Assembly: GCA_050084515.1 (NCBI GenBank)
Contig: CM114272.1
Span: 36,022,001 to 36,086,000 of the forward strand
Reading direction: 5' to 3'
Length of the DNA: 64,000 bases
From: Blasia pusilla
Lineage: Eukaryota; Marchantiophyta; Marchantiopsida; Blasiales
A program made the translations under genes and the position numbers. The notes below the pieces were generated by a model. The model was not told where the DNA came from, did not search any database, and saw nothing but the letters and a program-made list of their open reading frames with translations. Below, in pieces: positions 39,256-51,180 of this stretch. Numbering within the stretch: position 1 is the stretch's first letter; each line of letters starts with the position of its first letter.

Positions 39256-39767
39256 ACGCCTATGAGAATCCTGATACTGCATTCTTCGAAATTATCTGAA
39301 AAAAATCCAAACTATCTGAGAAAATTTTCCGTCCTTCTCGCAGCTCTCCCCAAACGACGCTTACATTGAACTTAGCCAGCCCCTTACGCAAAGTGGATTA
39401 TTAGCTCGAAGCCTTGACAATAAGGATGAAAGAAACGAGATACTAAAAGATACCACAAAATGGTACACTATTGCTACACGCTCATGTCATTTTCCTGAGT
39501 AGGGTTGCGCATCGAACTCCTTTCGGAAGGAGTTGGGAAGTGTGAGGGACTCGCAATCGACACGCACAATAAGGGCCCGCGCCAATGTAGTATCAATTCC
39601 TCGATAGGATATTACCACACATACTATTGTGGTTGGACGGATCCTCTCGTTCTTTCAGGATGAGAGTCGTAGAACGGGTTGGGCGGAAAGGGCCCTCCCC
39701 AACTCCTTCTATCTCGAGAGCCAGAAACTAACACAAGCTACATGCCTTTGAGGACAAGATGGACATC

Positions 39768-39965
39768 GTGGAAGGATGGCTAGGGCAGTTGGGCACCATC
39801 CTAGAGGTCACGGGTTCGACCAAGTTGGTATGGAGGTGGAGGCGTTGGGCATCCCATTGACCGATTCCTACAAATTTTGTTACACTCGGTCTGTCCCAGG
39901 AAATCGCAAAAATTTAGGGGCAAGGGCAATCGGTTTTACAATATCTTGGCGAGGTAAATGAGCGT
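39768..39965 (+). mobile_element. Candidate tRNA-derived SINE
   Basis: A box A-like sequence TGGCTAGGGCAGTTGG (39777-39792) is followed about 20 bp later by a box B-like GGGTTCGACC (39812-39821). This is the spacing of an RNA polymerase III internal promoter. A roughly 140-bp unrelated body follows, with no clear 3' poly(A). No target duplication was identified, so the ends are approximate. Confidence 0.45.
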
Positions 39966-40520
39966 CGGCCAAAGAAACTATAGCGCGGTGGTTTTAGGGG
40001 TCGACCAAGAAAAATACAATGTGTAGTGTCCATTTTTCTTGCTCTTGCACGTTCCACAATAGGGTCCTCTATTTCCAAGTGATGGGCTTAGAACAAGAGT
40101 AGGAATAATTTAGGATTTCTTAAATTTGGTTTTTTTTAAGAATTTGCTATAGTTTTACTTTCTAATCTTGTTGAACTATTATCTTGGTTGGAGTTTATTG
40201 AAAATTTGATAATATTTTTCATTGTAGCCAATTATATTCTCGAACGCCATAGGCATGACTCTCCAAAATATCTCCGCCCTTTCATAACATGCTTACACTC
40301 TTGCATCATGATCATTGAGATTCAACACCTCCTTCGCATTATGACGAATGTCCACATGCAAATCCCAATCTTGTCCATAGAGCAAGAAGTAAGGCAAAAA
40401 ATATGCCAAGAATGTGTGCCTACTAAATATGTATCATACTGTCAACCACGATAATTGTAGGTCCCAATCTCCTAGGTGACATCTTTGTCACTCATAATTA
40501 TCCAATCCTCTCTTTGCCAT

Positions 40521-40790
40521 CACTAGAAGAAAAACACGACTTTTATGACTAAGATTTGTATGACCGGCGTTCGTCATGACTGCAAATTATGACTAGATTT
40601 TCTCTTAGTCATTCTTTAGACATATGTTAATAAAAAGTATGGAAAATTTAGTCATTTACAAATATGACTTGGTCATAAAACTACGTCGAAATATGACTAA
40701 GTCATATCCAAACATTTCCTAGGACTTAGATAGTCATTTTAAATGATGAGTGAGTAACGAGATGTTATGACTCTATTGTAGAAAAAAATA
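40521..40790 (+). mobile_element. Probable CACTA transposon terminus with subterminal repeats
   Basis: The segment starts CACTAGAAGAAAAACACGAC, the form typical of plant CACTA/En-Spm ends. It continues with about ten copies, in both orientations, of a TATGACT / AGTCAT word over about 230 bp, as subterminal transposase-binding repeats do. The TNP2-type transposase at 47.6-58.7 kb lies downstream in the matching orientation, so this may be the left end of that element. No right end was found. Confidence 0.55.
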
Positions 40791-41053
40791 TTTAGTATAG
40801 AAATTAATCTATGAAAAAAAATTTGATAATTAGATTTTATTCCTACAAGAGTCTCATATGATTATATCCAAATTAGGTTTGGAAAGTTCAATATTTTGGG
40901 GAAAGTGAATTTCCAATTTGATCATGTAGAAATATCTTTTACCATGTATCACATTTTTACCTAAACCCTTTGTACTGAAGTATCCTTGGATTTTTCCACC
41001 TAGCGAAACCCGTTGTCAAATTTCTTAAGGCAAGGAGACTCTTCAACGTGAGA

Positions 41054-41325
41054 GGGAAGAGCACGCTTTAAGTAGTATGTTTAGGGATCAAGGAGTGCCT
41101 ACACGTAGCTACAGCGCAGGAATCACAAAAGATCGAGCCTTGCAGATAGAGGCTCACCGCAAGCAGTCACGCAGACGCGCTGTGTAGACAATGGGAAAGA
41201 GCGGGCTAAAAGTAGTTTGTTTAGGGATCAAGGAATGCCTACACGTACGACAGGGCGGGAATCACAGCAGATCGAAGCTCTGAGATAGCATACACGCACT
41301 GTGTACGCATTGGGGAAGAGCACTC
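41054..41325. repeat. Tandem repeat, ~139-bp unit, two copies plus a partial third
   Basis: Copies start at 41054, 41193 and (partial) 41312 with GGGAA.AGAGC. They share GTAGT.TGTTTAGGGATCAAGG and TGCCTACACGTA. The copies are well diverged. Confidence 0.8.
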
Positions 41326-42413
41326 ATCGTTCTCGTTGAAGGAACAAAAAGACCACGAGAGAGAGGAAGAGCCTTAGTGAGTGCGGGAGATAGGAAGAGC
41401 ACTAAAAGTTTATAGTGAAGAGTGAGCGGTCAAGGGCAACTGTATGCATTGAAGAGAACCACAATGAAGGAGCAAGGAAGACCGTCGAAGCTAACGTTGG
41501 AGTCATGAGACTGAGGAGTATGAGGGATTGAGGCGCCAATATAGTACAGTGCACAAGGTAGCAAGGACTGTCTGTTGTTACAATAGGAAGATTGAGCTTC
41601 ACAACGTTGGCTCCGTAGCAGTTCAGCATAATTTATGGACACTAAAAGTGAGTTTTCTTACCTCCCTCTCTATCTATTGTTCAAATGTCGAAGGGTTTCT
41701 CCAATTTTGATTGTACTTTGATCTCCGCGGCAGGCTTCCAGAGCAATTGCGGAGTCTGTAAACCCAAACCCTGGGCCGTGCAATTTGAGAGAAGACAAGG
41801 AGCCGTGATAGGACTATTCGAAAAGAGGCATCGAGAAGCATTATAGCACTTGGGTTAAGGATTAGTGGGATGAGAAGATAGGCAAGGAAAGAGCGAGATA
41901 ATTTTATGAGACTCTGACATGGAGACTTGAGTTAGTGAAGAAGACATAGAGTTTTGATTTCTCACTCTACGAACTATATTTGCAGTAGTTGCAACATGGC
42001 ACTCTGAATTGAAGCATGCTGTCAAGTACTCCCGTAAGGTTCGCTAAGGATTGCATAGAGTCTTGACATATGAGATAGCACTAACTAAGCTCCTTCCTTA
42101 GCTCCAATTCGGACTCTTATTCCCATGACGAACAATTCGGATTGATCCCTACTTAAATTCTTGTCGGTCACAATCAACCAATCTCCGGGAATTCAAGGTA
42201 TCCCGAAGGTACTTGTAGAATCCATCGCAACTCTCTGAGATCCACATTAAGTGATCCTTGCCTATCACTAAAGCTCAATCGATCTCCTTGAAATCCTACA
42301 GAAGATGCTATATTGATAAATTAATGGATACACTCGACAATCAAAATGGAGTGGATCAACTCGATCATTGTTTCTACATCTCTGCAAAGTCTAACAATCC
42401 AATCCACCTTGTG

Positions 42414-42414
<1 letters not shown>

Positions 42415-42493
<79 letters not shown>
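42415..42493. repeat. (CT)n microsatellite, about 39 units
   Basis: A perfect CT array of about 79 bp, comparable in length to the one at 14263. Confidence 0.98.
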
Positions 42494-42496
<3 letters not shown>

Positions 42497-42636
42497 GTGA
42501 TCCTGAACCCTGAGATGGTGTGAGATCTGAACTTGGAGTGGCCACACCAGCTGCTGCAATGGTTAGTAATGTATTCTGACTCACCCACTCCCTTACTTTC
42601 TCAACCCCCCTGAAGGCTACTACCTAATGTGTACAG

Positions 42637-44807
42637 TGTTAGAAACAGATGAGAAATGTATGACACAATGGCAATGATACAATAACAAAGCTGCGTATAA
42701 TCTTTATGGAGAACTTCATGTACAATGCTCATCCAAGCCCCATACTATATACTAGTCTGGATGATGGCTAGAGATAAGATAGTCAGTGACCAAGTGACAA
42801 AGTGGGCAAGTGGCTCTTTTAATGAAGTGGTCAAGTGTCTTAGTTAGATGACGGACTGCTAAGAGTAGCAGCATTTAGATAGTTCCTTTAACACATTTTA
42901 AGTATGATACCTTTATCTAAAATGTATTTATCTAACACTCCCACTAAGCTAGGATAATCTAGCTGGAAGAACATGCAGCTATCTACTCGAAAAGTGTCGT
43001 ATTTCCCACTCAATTGCATTTCCTACATCCTAATATTTGGAGTAAAAAATAATGTTGGTCTTTAGATAAAATTTTAGTCAAAATATCATCAGCCTGAACT
43101 GAGGATCTACATTCTTATAGATGAATATTTTGTTGTTGAATGTGTTATGATATGAAGAAGAATTTTAGTTCCAAATGTCGGAATTTGGAATTGGAACAAA
43201 AATATTTGATAGTTGAATTGGAGCTTGATTGTCTTCGTAAAGAATTGTTGGAGTTTGGTGTGAAAAACCAATCTCAACAAGTAAATATCGAATCCAAAGT
43301 ATTTCTTTGGTGGCCTCATTGAGGGGTATATATTCAGCTTTTGTAGTAGACTGTGCAGTAACTCTCTGCTTCCTCGAGGCCCAATGTACTATACCTCCTA
43401 CAATGATAAGAACAAATCTTGAAATAGATTTTCTATTATCTTAAGAAGAAGCAAAACTGGCATCTGCATAGGCCTGAAGAGTAAAATCATGGGTGGAACC
43501 ATCAAAGGTGATACCCATATTGGAAGTTCCCTTCAAATACCTTAGCACATGCATGGCAGCTTGCCAATGCTCAATAGAATAGTTTGACATGTATTTACAT
43601 AATTGGCCGACACTGAAAGAGATGTCAGAACAAGTCATGGTTGAAGCATACATAAGACTTCCAACTATCGTAGTATATGGTTATTGCTGAAAAAGAGCAA
43701 GATCATCACTTAGAGGAGCAGATGTAGGCTTGGACAATGTTGTCCCATGCATAAAAGGGGTAGAAATTATATGAAAATCTTTCATACCGAATTCTACAAG
43801 TTTTTCACAGATATACCTTTGTTGATGCAAATAAATATTGTGACATGCCCTGTCTCTTACCACCTGAAGTCCTAACAAGTGATGAAGCTCTCCAATGTCA
43901 ACCATTTAAAAAATGGAGGGAACATGAATTTTAAATTATCGTAGCTGAATGAGATTATCTACTAGAATAGCAAGATCATCTACATATACAGCAATTATGA
44001 GTAATTGATTAGTAGAAGATCGTTCATGATACAAACAAGGATTATAAGTACTTCTAAGAAAATCTGCAAAAGTTAAATATCCATCCATCTTTTGATATCA
44101 AGCTCGGGATGATTGCTTCAAGCCATAAAGAGCTTTCTTCATAATACATACCTATGGACCTTGATCAATTACCTAAAAAATGGGAGGTTGATGCATGTAT
44201 ATGGTTTCTTATAGATCATCATGAAGAAAAGCAATCTTGACATCCATTTGATGTAGTTGAGCGTTGCAAACAGCAACAATGGAAAGCAGCATCCGGAGAG
44301 AAGTGATATTTATGACAAGAGAAAATGTTTATGTGTAATAAATTTCTTCTTTCTATGAATAACCTTTGGCTACCAGCTTGGCTTTGTACTTGAGAATACT
44401 TCCTGAAGAAGACCGTTTGATCTTAAAACCCCATTTACAAGAGATTATATTGGTAGTATCTGTGGATGACTAGCGCTTTTTAGGATTTGTCACAAGAATC
44501 CAGGTTTTGTTTTCATGAAGAGAGGCAATTTCAACCTCAATAGCAATCATGAGAATCTGGTCTAGAGAGGGCTGATGTGCAGTAACTGTCTGCTTCCTCG
44601 ATGCATGAGTCTGGATGATGGCTAGAGACAAGATGGTCTGTGACCAAGTGGCCAACTAGCCAAGTGACAAAGTGGTCAAGTGGCTCTTTCAGTCAAGTGG
44701 TCAAGTGTCTTAGTTAGATGACGGACTGCTAAGAGTAGCAACATTTAGACAGTTCCTTTAACACAATTTAGGTCTGTTACCTTTATCTAAAATGTATTTA
44801 TCTAACA
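42637..44807 (-). mobile_element. Internally deleted Ty1/copia retrotransposon with LTRs and near-perfect target duplication
   Basis: The left LTR, 42637-42937 (301 bp), starts TGTTAGA and ends TCTAACA. A truncated right LTR, 44609-44807, repeats its last ~185 bp (TCTGGATGATGGC ... TCTAACA) with modest divergence. The flanks are TACAG on the left and TACAA on the right, a 5-bp duplication with one mismatch. Coding remnants between them lie on the minus strand, so the right LTR is the 5' one. Gag, protease, integrase and the start of the 5' LTR are missing. The 2.2-kb element lies within the presumed CACTA interval. Confidence 0.85.
43441..44655 (-). pseudogene. Ty1/copia pol remnant (reverse transcriptase and RNase H)
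   Basis: In minus-strand order the pieces are: the RT start (EVEIASLHENKTWILV), KALYGLKQSSRA near 44120, the catalytic YVDDLAIL near 43980, then IGELHHLLGLQV with LHQQRYICEKL. After these comes the RNase H-proximal block YASTMTCSDISF...YMSNYSIEHWQAAMHVLRYLKGT...LQAYADASFASS. These are standard copia motifs in the standard order. Several stops and frame breaks separate them, so no functional product is expected. Confidence 0.9.
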
Positions 44808-47584
44808 TACAAAATATAGCCCAGGAGCTTTGAGTGTGGTGTCCTGCCAACATCTACAACACACAAACATATAGCATATGCTGATATTGCTAAGTTGGTA
44901 GCACCATAATTGGATACTACATGCAATCAATAGTAGGGCCTCACTGCTCAAAGCTCATGCTTATATTTTATTGTTTCACTCCATAACCCAAGCAATGGGC
45001 AAACGATCACAACAGAACAGCATGGAGGAAGCAATGAAAATGTGTGACTCTCTCTTTTGATAGTATATCCTGAGAAGGCAGAACTGAAGAACTATTTGCG
45101 GGGGACCCCTTGCTTGGGAACCCGGCTCAAGTTCAAGCTCAGGCTTGGGGCAATTAAGGAAGGGAATTGTTGAACCTTTCATACCTACAATGAGGCTTGG
45201 CCACGTAGGTATGATCTGAAATTTTGTCTTACTTATAGTACATTGTTGGATTGAGTGATTGATTAATTTGCACTAGTGGGAATCTCTTTGCATGGCTTGC
45301 ACACGAAGGATTTGTAAGTTGTTGGAATAGTGTTGAAGTGGAATAACCACATCTCTCCTCTAATATAAGTAGGCTAGATTTTTAGCACTGATGTGAACCT
45401 CTTTCAAAACCCTGAACTTTTCTCGAAGTTTCTCATATACACCTATGTCATCATTCTCCAAAAAAACAAAACACATGTTTCCAACTGATTTGTAAGCGTA
45501 TAGATCATGGCTTTGTTTGTGGCTTTCAACCACAAAGTGAATTGAAACCCAATTATCTTCGACCCCAATGGATAGTAACTTACAACGATGAAGCAACTTT
45601 CTACAACCCTAGAACTAACCATCTTTGTGTAGCAGCATAGGACTTAATAAAACCCGCCAAACTTGTCAGCTTTAATTGCATAAAGTATAAACATGGCATA
45701 GTTGCAATGTCCTAGCCTATTCAGGTTCATCTCATTATGGTTGTTGTAGAGTTAGAGATTGAGTTGGTCTTTCTGGCGTATATTGGAAGGAGGCAAGAGG
45801 TAGCGGCTTGAAGTGGACCTGTAACTTGACTGAGTTAACGAAAAGAGAAGCCAAGGTATTTTTCAGAGGACCTTTACTTTACCTTGAAGGATGAATCCAG
45901 ATGACCAACCACCACTTGATGTACAAATTGAACTTCATGGCAGCCTATGACTACATCAAAGACAACCTTCCTTGGTTCAATGCATCCAAAGTCTACCTAT
46001 TGAAGTTCAAGTGATGATTTTTTCTTTACACTCACGACACTATTGGTATTGGACTTGGCATGAATGAATTGAGAATTGGCGCTTTCATTCAAAAGCACGC
46101 CATCTATATATGACGGTCTCTGATTTCGTGTCTAGGCAAGAGGATCGATACTGCATCCTTCTTTGGTTGATGATGGGTGTTGCAGAGATCATGACCCTTC
46201 ATATCTGTCATGATTCTAATGGCATGGTTGTCGGTGAGGACTCCTCACCCATTTTCACGAAGGCATTGGCTCTTATCCATGCAGCTATTGCATATTGTGG
46301 GAAACCATGTATAGTCAAATTTGAGTACTCTTATGTGAGAAAAGAGAGACTATATGGTGAGAGAATATGCATCGCAACTGGCTATCGTAGGGAGAACCTG
46401 AGTGGTCGTCTTTGCCCATGTGCTCATTTTTGTTGTGGCCCTATTTGGTGGCATTCCATGAGAGCATCTCGATAGGTTTGGAACTTTCAAACTCTATAAC
46501 TTTTTGAGTGAGATTGACTTCATTTTGTTAAAAAGGTAGAAAAGGATGGTTTTAAGGAACTCATGCATTACAAGTGATAGAGAAACCATTTCACCAATGA
46601 CTACAGATTGGAATTTTGGATATATAACAGATTTTGAGATGAAGTAAGAGGGAGCTGGTAGAGAAAGTGGAGCTCAAGCCTATTTTGGAACTTTGACTTT
46701 TGATTTAAACTGGTTTATAATGACCAGCAACATCGGATAGAAAGTCATTGTCCAGTTTATGTAAATGCGGATTATTTCAATTTTTGCATGAATGGATAGG
46801 CCAAGTGGTTTGAGTTTCTATATCTTACCATAGCATCAACATAGAATGCAATATCACACAAAACAAACCACAAAATGTAGTATTCTGGATGACAAAAAAT
46901 TCAGGGCAGCAAAGTGTTTGTGGAGATGTGATGTGGCTAAAAATTGAATTGGGTTTTGTTAGTGATGAGGGCTAATCCTCTAACTCTATGGTTTTCTTTT
47001 CATTCATAATATGCCCAAAGAAACTTAAAGCTACAATGTTTACGTGAAGAAATATAGAAGAAATAATCCTACCTTCAAATAGAAAACCTAAAGATAAGGC
47101 ACTTGACATGGAAATGGTATGAAATTATGAAATCATTGATAAATCATCACTTCAAGTGCACGTAGACTTAGGATAAAATAAATCTTGTACCACCTTATAG
47201 TATTCAAACTGTAATGATATATTTATATCTGATCATTCACGTGATACAATCTCTATGTATATACTTAAGACATCTGCATGTGTCATGTTGTGAAGGTGTG
47301 TGTTAAAGTTCATTTGCGGATTGTAGAGGATCAAATTATCACTACAAGAGAAGGATATTGATGAAAGGTTTATATTTCCCGGAGGGGTATATATGATATA
47401 CTCAATGTACGTGGATAATTACAGATTCTCCCTTCATTTATATTGAAATCAACATATTCTGCTCTAATAGATATCCACCATACTGAAACATTTTCACTTC
47501 CATGTTTACAATGTTAGGAACAATGGGATGCCATAATTTCCTTCATTCATTTACTTATGTTCTTATTAACTTGATGTAAGGGTG
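44808..47584. other. AT-rich interval left of the CACTA transposase, no recognised gene
   Basis: Open stretches at 45360-45596 (-) and 46110-46475 (+) encode 78 and 121 residues without recognisable domains. If the CACTA element runs from 40521, this is internal DNA between its left end and the transposase. A second CACTA-type gene could be expected here, but I cannot identify one. Confidence 0.4.
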
Positions 47585-48446
47585 ATGATACCACAAAGAA
47601 CTGCTCACGTCCGGTTGGATTTGACACGTCCTCATAGAATCCAAACACACGACTATAAGTTGTGGCAAAGGGAGTGCGATAGGTCTTGTAAATTGGGGAG
47701 GAAGAGGGCAAGATGCCCTTGTATAGAGTGCAAGGGCAGAACTACCTTGGGACTAGCAAAGGTAGAAGACCATATGAGGAAAAACGGTCGCTCTCATCTT
47801 TTTCGAGTTCCAAAAACCAGGGAGGAGTGGGACTCTTCACATGAGGAGTGGCTCACACAACAAGAGGTCAATGACAAGGAGCAACGTGAGCGCATTATGC
47901 AATCCAATGTTAGACCTGAAATCTCACATCCAGAAAATCCTGATTTGGATGTTGATATCGATGTTCCCCAAATGCTGAATAATATTTTTAGAGAATATGA
48001 TCATCTCCATGATGATGATATGGCTGTTGATGAAAGTGGGACAGAGAACGGGAACCTAAATGAAACCAATGATCTAAATATTCCATCAGATTTTCATGAG
48101 CTTACCGCATCATGCAAGCCACTCTTCCCTTGAGCCAAGACTTCTTTACTTGCATTTGTTATGCTCCTTTTCAATATTGGTACGACCCATGGGGTCTCTA
48201 ATATTGTAATTGATGAGATATTGAAACTCTTACGTAAGATGGTACTCCCATGTGAAAATCTTGTCCCACCATCATACTATGCAGCGAATAAACTCATTAG
48301 TAAACTTGGTATGAGCTACAACTCTATCCATGCTTGCCCTAAAGGTTGTGTTCTATTTTGAGGGGACTTGGAAGGTGCAAAATTTTTCCCGAAGTGTGGG
48401 AATGCTAGGTTCAAGCAAGTCGGGAAGTCTTTAGTACCAAACAAGG
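47585..48446 (+). pseudogene. CACTA (En/Spm, TNP2-type) transposase, N-terminal part
   Basis: The N-terminal transposase-associated domain is seen as RARCPCIECKGRTTLG...VEDHMRKNGRSHLFRV. Acidic linker sequence follows, then the start of the TNP2 domain: VLPCENLVPPSYYAANKLISK, LGMSYNSIHACPKGCVLF and CGNARFKQVGKSLVPNK. Two in-frame stops interrupt it, at about 48132 (TGA) and 48359 (TGA where Arg or Trp is usual). The gene is cut after the codon for Lys by the gypsy insertion and resumes at 57185 in the same frame. TNP2 proteins cut and join CACTA element ends. Confidence 0.9.
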
Positions 48447-48926
48447 TGTCACATCTGAGTAGCCGATAGGTCAAGATCTATCGTGGATAGGGCGTAGGAG
48501 CTAGCAGACTATCTTGAGTGTAACTTTGTCTCACGATGTCGGATGAGGTTGAGGATAGGTCCATTGTGTCAGGAACGTTGTTTCTAACAACTTTCATGTT
48601 GAGGTCTTTTACAGTCGGATGACTTGTTGACCAGGTCACCCGCCCCTAGTAACCTGTGCGCGCAGGTTACCAAGGGAAGGGCTATTTTTAGGGGAAGAGC
48701 CTTTTGGCTCTTCCCAACCCTATATAAGAGAGGAAGATGGCTTTCCTAAGCCATCTTTCTCATGTTGGGCCGTTGGAGCACCTCTCTTATATATGTGTGA
48801 GCTAGGACTAGGGTGCTAGCGTCCGGATTCCTTGATAGCACAGGGTGGACGAGGCTCGATATGCCGATGTAGATTGAGGAGTGGAGTTTTAGGCCGGGTG
48901 TGCCGTTTTTACTACTCGTTATTTTT
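48447..48926 (+). repeat. Left terminal repeat of the gypsy element (segment A only)
   Basis: 480 bp starting TGTCACATCTGAG and ending CTCGTTATTTTT. It is about 95% identical to 56567-57046. Unlike the right LTR, it is not followed by the 138-bp B segment; the element's internal DNA begins immediately with ACATGAGAAAG. No primer-binding site starting TGG is obvious directly after it. Confidence 0.95.
48649..48757 (+). promoter_or_regulatory. LTR promoter: TATA box flanked by three perfect inverted repeats
   Basis: A TATATAA box lies at 48721-48727. Upstream are a palindrome with 8-bp arms (GTAACCTG at 48649-48656, CAGGTTAC at 48663-48670) and a 10-bp stem (GGGAAGAGCC at 48692-48701) with a TTTT loop. 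Downstream is another 10-bp stem (AAGATGGCTT at 48734-48743) with a TCCT loop. All three are preserved in the right LTR around its TATA box at 56841-56847. Transcription probably starts about 25-35 bp beyond the TATA box, within the last hairpin. Confidence 0.7.
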
Positions 48927-49793
48927 ACATGAGAAAGATGTTAGGGGGCTGGTGGGAATTCGTTGTTTGCAGGTAGGCAAGCGAGTTGCCTTGGTCGGGA
49001 GCCCGAGAGGCGCGCCCCGAGGTGGGGCGCGCGCATAGTGCACCCCCCGCGCGAGCTTATTGCACCCCGAACGTGGTTGGTAGCACGGATGAGGTCGGTC
49101 AGGCGAACGCGGTGGCACATGGGCAACGTGATGGCAGGGAGGACATCGACGTGCTGAGTGACCGACAAGTTGGACAGCGGGCGTGACATGATGTTTTTGG
49201 GGCGCGACAGGGCGTTGCGAGAGTTTACGATGGAGGGGCAGTGTGCATGATGCCGACGGGTGGTCCGCATCTCTTGACCGGAGGATCGACGTGTTGGTCG
49301 AGGAGAGTGTTGTGTTGTGGAGATTGTCATCTCATGTGGAGGAGTGCATGTTGACGTTGCAGCAGGTTGGAGGGCATGATCAGGTTACCCATTCGAGTCC
49401 CTTTTCCGGCACTTGTCGTGTGTGATTGAGAGTGCTGGGTATCGGGTAGTAGCTGGTGCTAGATGGGTGCAGTGATGGTGACGAGTGTAGATTCTTTTCA
49501 TGTGTAGCATGTTGGTGGATATACGGCGGTTGCCGAGTAGGGGTCGCGTGTATGACCCGAGAGAGTGTCGCTAGGTTAGGTGAGTCAGTTGGGAGGCTCA
49601 TGGTGAGCCCGAGTGTTGAGCGTGCGTGAGGCCGGGTATGTCATCACGGGATTGATGCTAGCATAGGTGAATTAGTGAGGCGTGTGGGAGACTCTCGGTG
49701 AGTCTGAGTGCTTGAGCGGGTGAGATAGGGTTTGTCATTACGGCGTTCTTCCAGGGTTGGGAAGAACGGGGTAGTGCGAGCAGTAGTAGTGGT
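48927..49793 (+). other. Leader region of the gypsy element
   Basis: About 870 bp between segment A and the first recognisable gag codons, GC-rich near 48985-49250. No domain is visible. It should include the primer-binding site and packaging region, which I could not define. Confidence 0.5.
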
Positions 49794-51180
49794 GTGACAC
49801 GGAGTGGAGTGAGAAACCGAGGGGTTACCAGTGAGGAGCTCCCTCGACATCCATCCGTGACTGGATCGTCATCACTAGACACTGGGTCTGGTGACGAGAT
49901 CACCGAGAGAGACAGTAGTACTTGGCAGGACATGGACGACATGGGCCATCAGGGCATGCGTCGTTTCTCGGGTGCAGTAGGCACCATCGACTTAGATGAT
50001 TTCATCCAGGAGTTCAAAACATGGTGCGACTTCCAGGAGATACGGACCCCGACACGGTTCAACCCTTTCATGGCATGGAAGGGGTTGTTCCAGCACTTGG
50101 AGGGTCCTCTTGGATGACTACATGGAGTTTCGATCACTATATTCAGTAGAGATCGATGCCTGGAGGATGTATTGGGCTCCAGGGTATGTGTCCACTAGTG
50201 GTCGCGAGGCATACGATGGGATTGTGAGAGGAGAGAGACACACACCATCAGCCCGGAGACTAGATGGAGAGGAGGGCAGTGAGACAGGTGATGTGGCAGA
50301 GACCTCTGGTGGTAGAGGGCCACCCAGCTTCAGCCCCACAGTGGAGTTCTTCCGTCGGTTGGGAAGAGCTACCGGTGCGTTAAATGCCGACAAGTTGAAG
50401 AGTCTATAGGATTTTCAGCGACGATCGGGTGAGAGTCTGAGAGAGGCATTCACACGCATGAGGAGGCTGATCATTGCTACGTTTGGAGTGATTGAGGCGC
50501 AATCAGTCTAGTATTGGTACGGGGTTTTGGACCGAGAACTACGGAGGAGAGTCCGAGATGCGGTGCTGATTCACACAGCGAAGCCCACATTGAAGGTGGT
50601 CTTTGAGTTGTCTGAGCGTATTGAGCTCAACATGACTGAGGAGCAGGTAGTGACCGCTGGATTTTCTTGAGAGTCGACGGGTCCACGAGCGACGGTGACC
50701 CCACATGTGCCACAGCGAGCACCAGTACCACGGGAGCGGGCTAGTGTTCCTAGAGAGCAGAACGGGTAGCGTGAGCCTATGAGGCAACGACCCGCACCTA
50801 CATATGTTGCCCAGCAGGGACTGATGCGGTCTTGTTGGACGTGTGGAGGGGCCCATAGTCAGAGAGACTGCCCACAGCATGGGAGATGACCACCAGCGCC
50901 TCCGATTGCTTAGGAGCCACAGAGGATGGCCCCACCACAACACCAGTGTGACCATTGCCACAGATATGGTCACACTAGGGATAGATGTTTTGACCTTCGC
51001 CAAGGGGCACGTCCAGAGGTAGGCCGAGGGCCTGGGGCGGCGTCCCGAGGAGAGGTCGGGGAGTTCTTCCTGGACGTGGTGGTAGAGGACCACCACCAGC
51101 CAGAGGAGATGGAGCAGGAGCACCAGAGCCGACACTTCTCTCACGCGTCGATCAGTTGGAGCAGAGGATTGTTGCCATGA
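49794..51180 (+). pseudogene. Gypsy gag with two CCHC zinc knuckles
   Basis: The capsid-like part includes DDFIQEFKTWCDFQEI, RFNPFMAWKGLFQHLEG, VEFFRRLGRATGA and ESLREAFTRMRRLI. Two knuckles follow: CWTCGGAHSQRDC (C-x2-C-x3-H-x4-C) near 50834 and CDHCHRYGHTRDRC (C-x2-C-x4-H-x4-C) near 50950. There is a frameshift near 50110 and another near 51050. In-frame stops are at 50407, 50509, 50767 and 50911 (TAG) and at 50668 and 50887 (TGA). Each is one C-to-T step from CAG or CGA. The protein would package the element RNA; this copy cannot make it intact. Confidence 0.85.

Noticed and set aside
45260-45290. CACTAGTG near 45275 as a CACTA element end
   Set aside because: It is a short palindrome without the AAGAAAA-type continuation or subterminal repeats.
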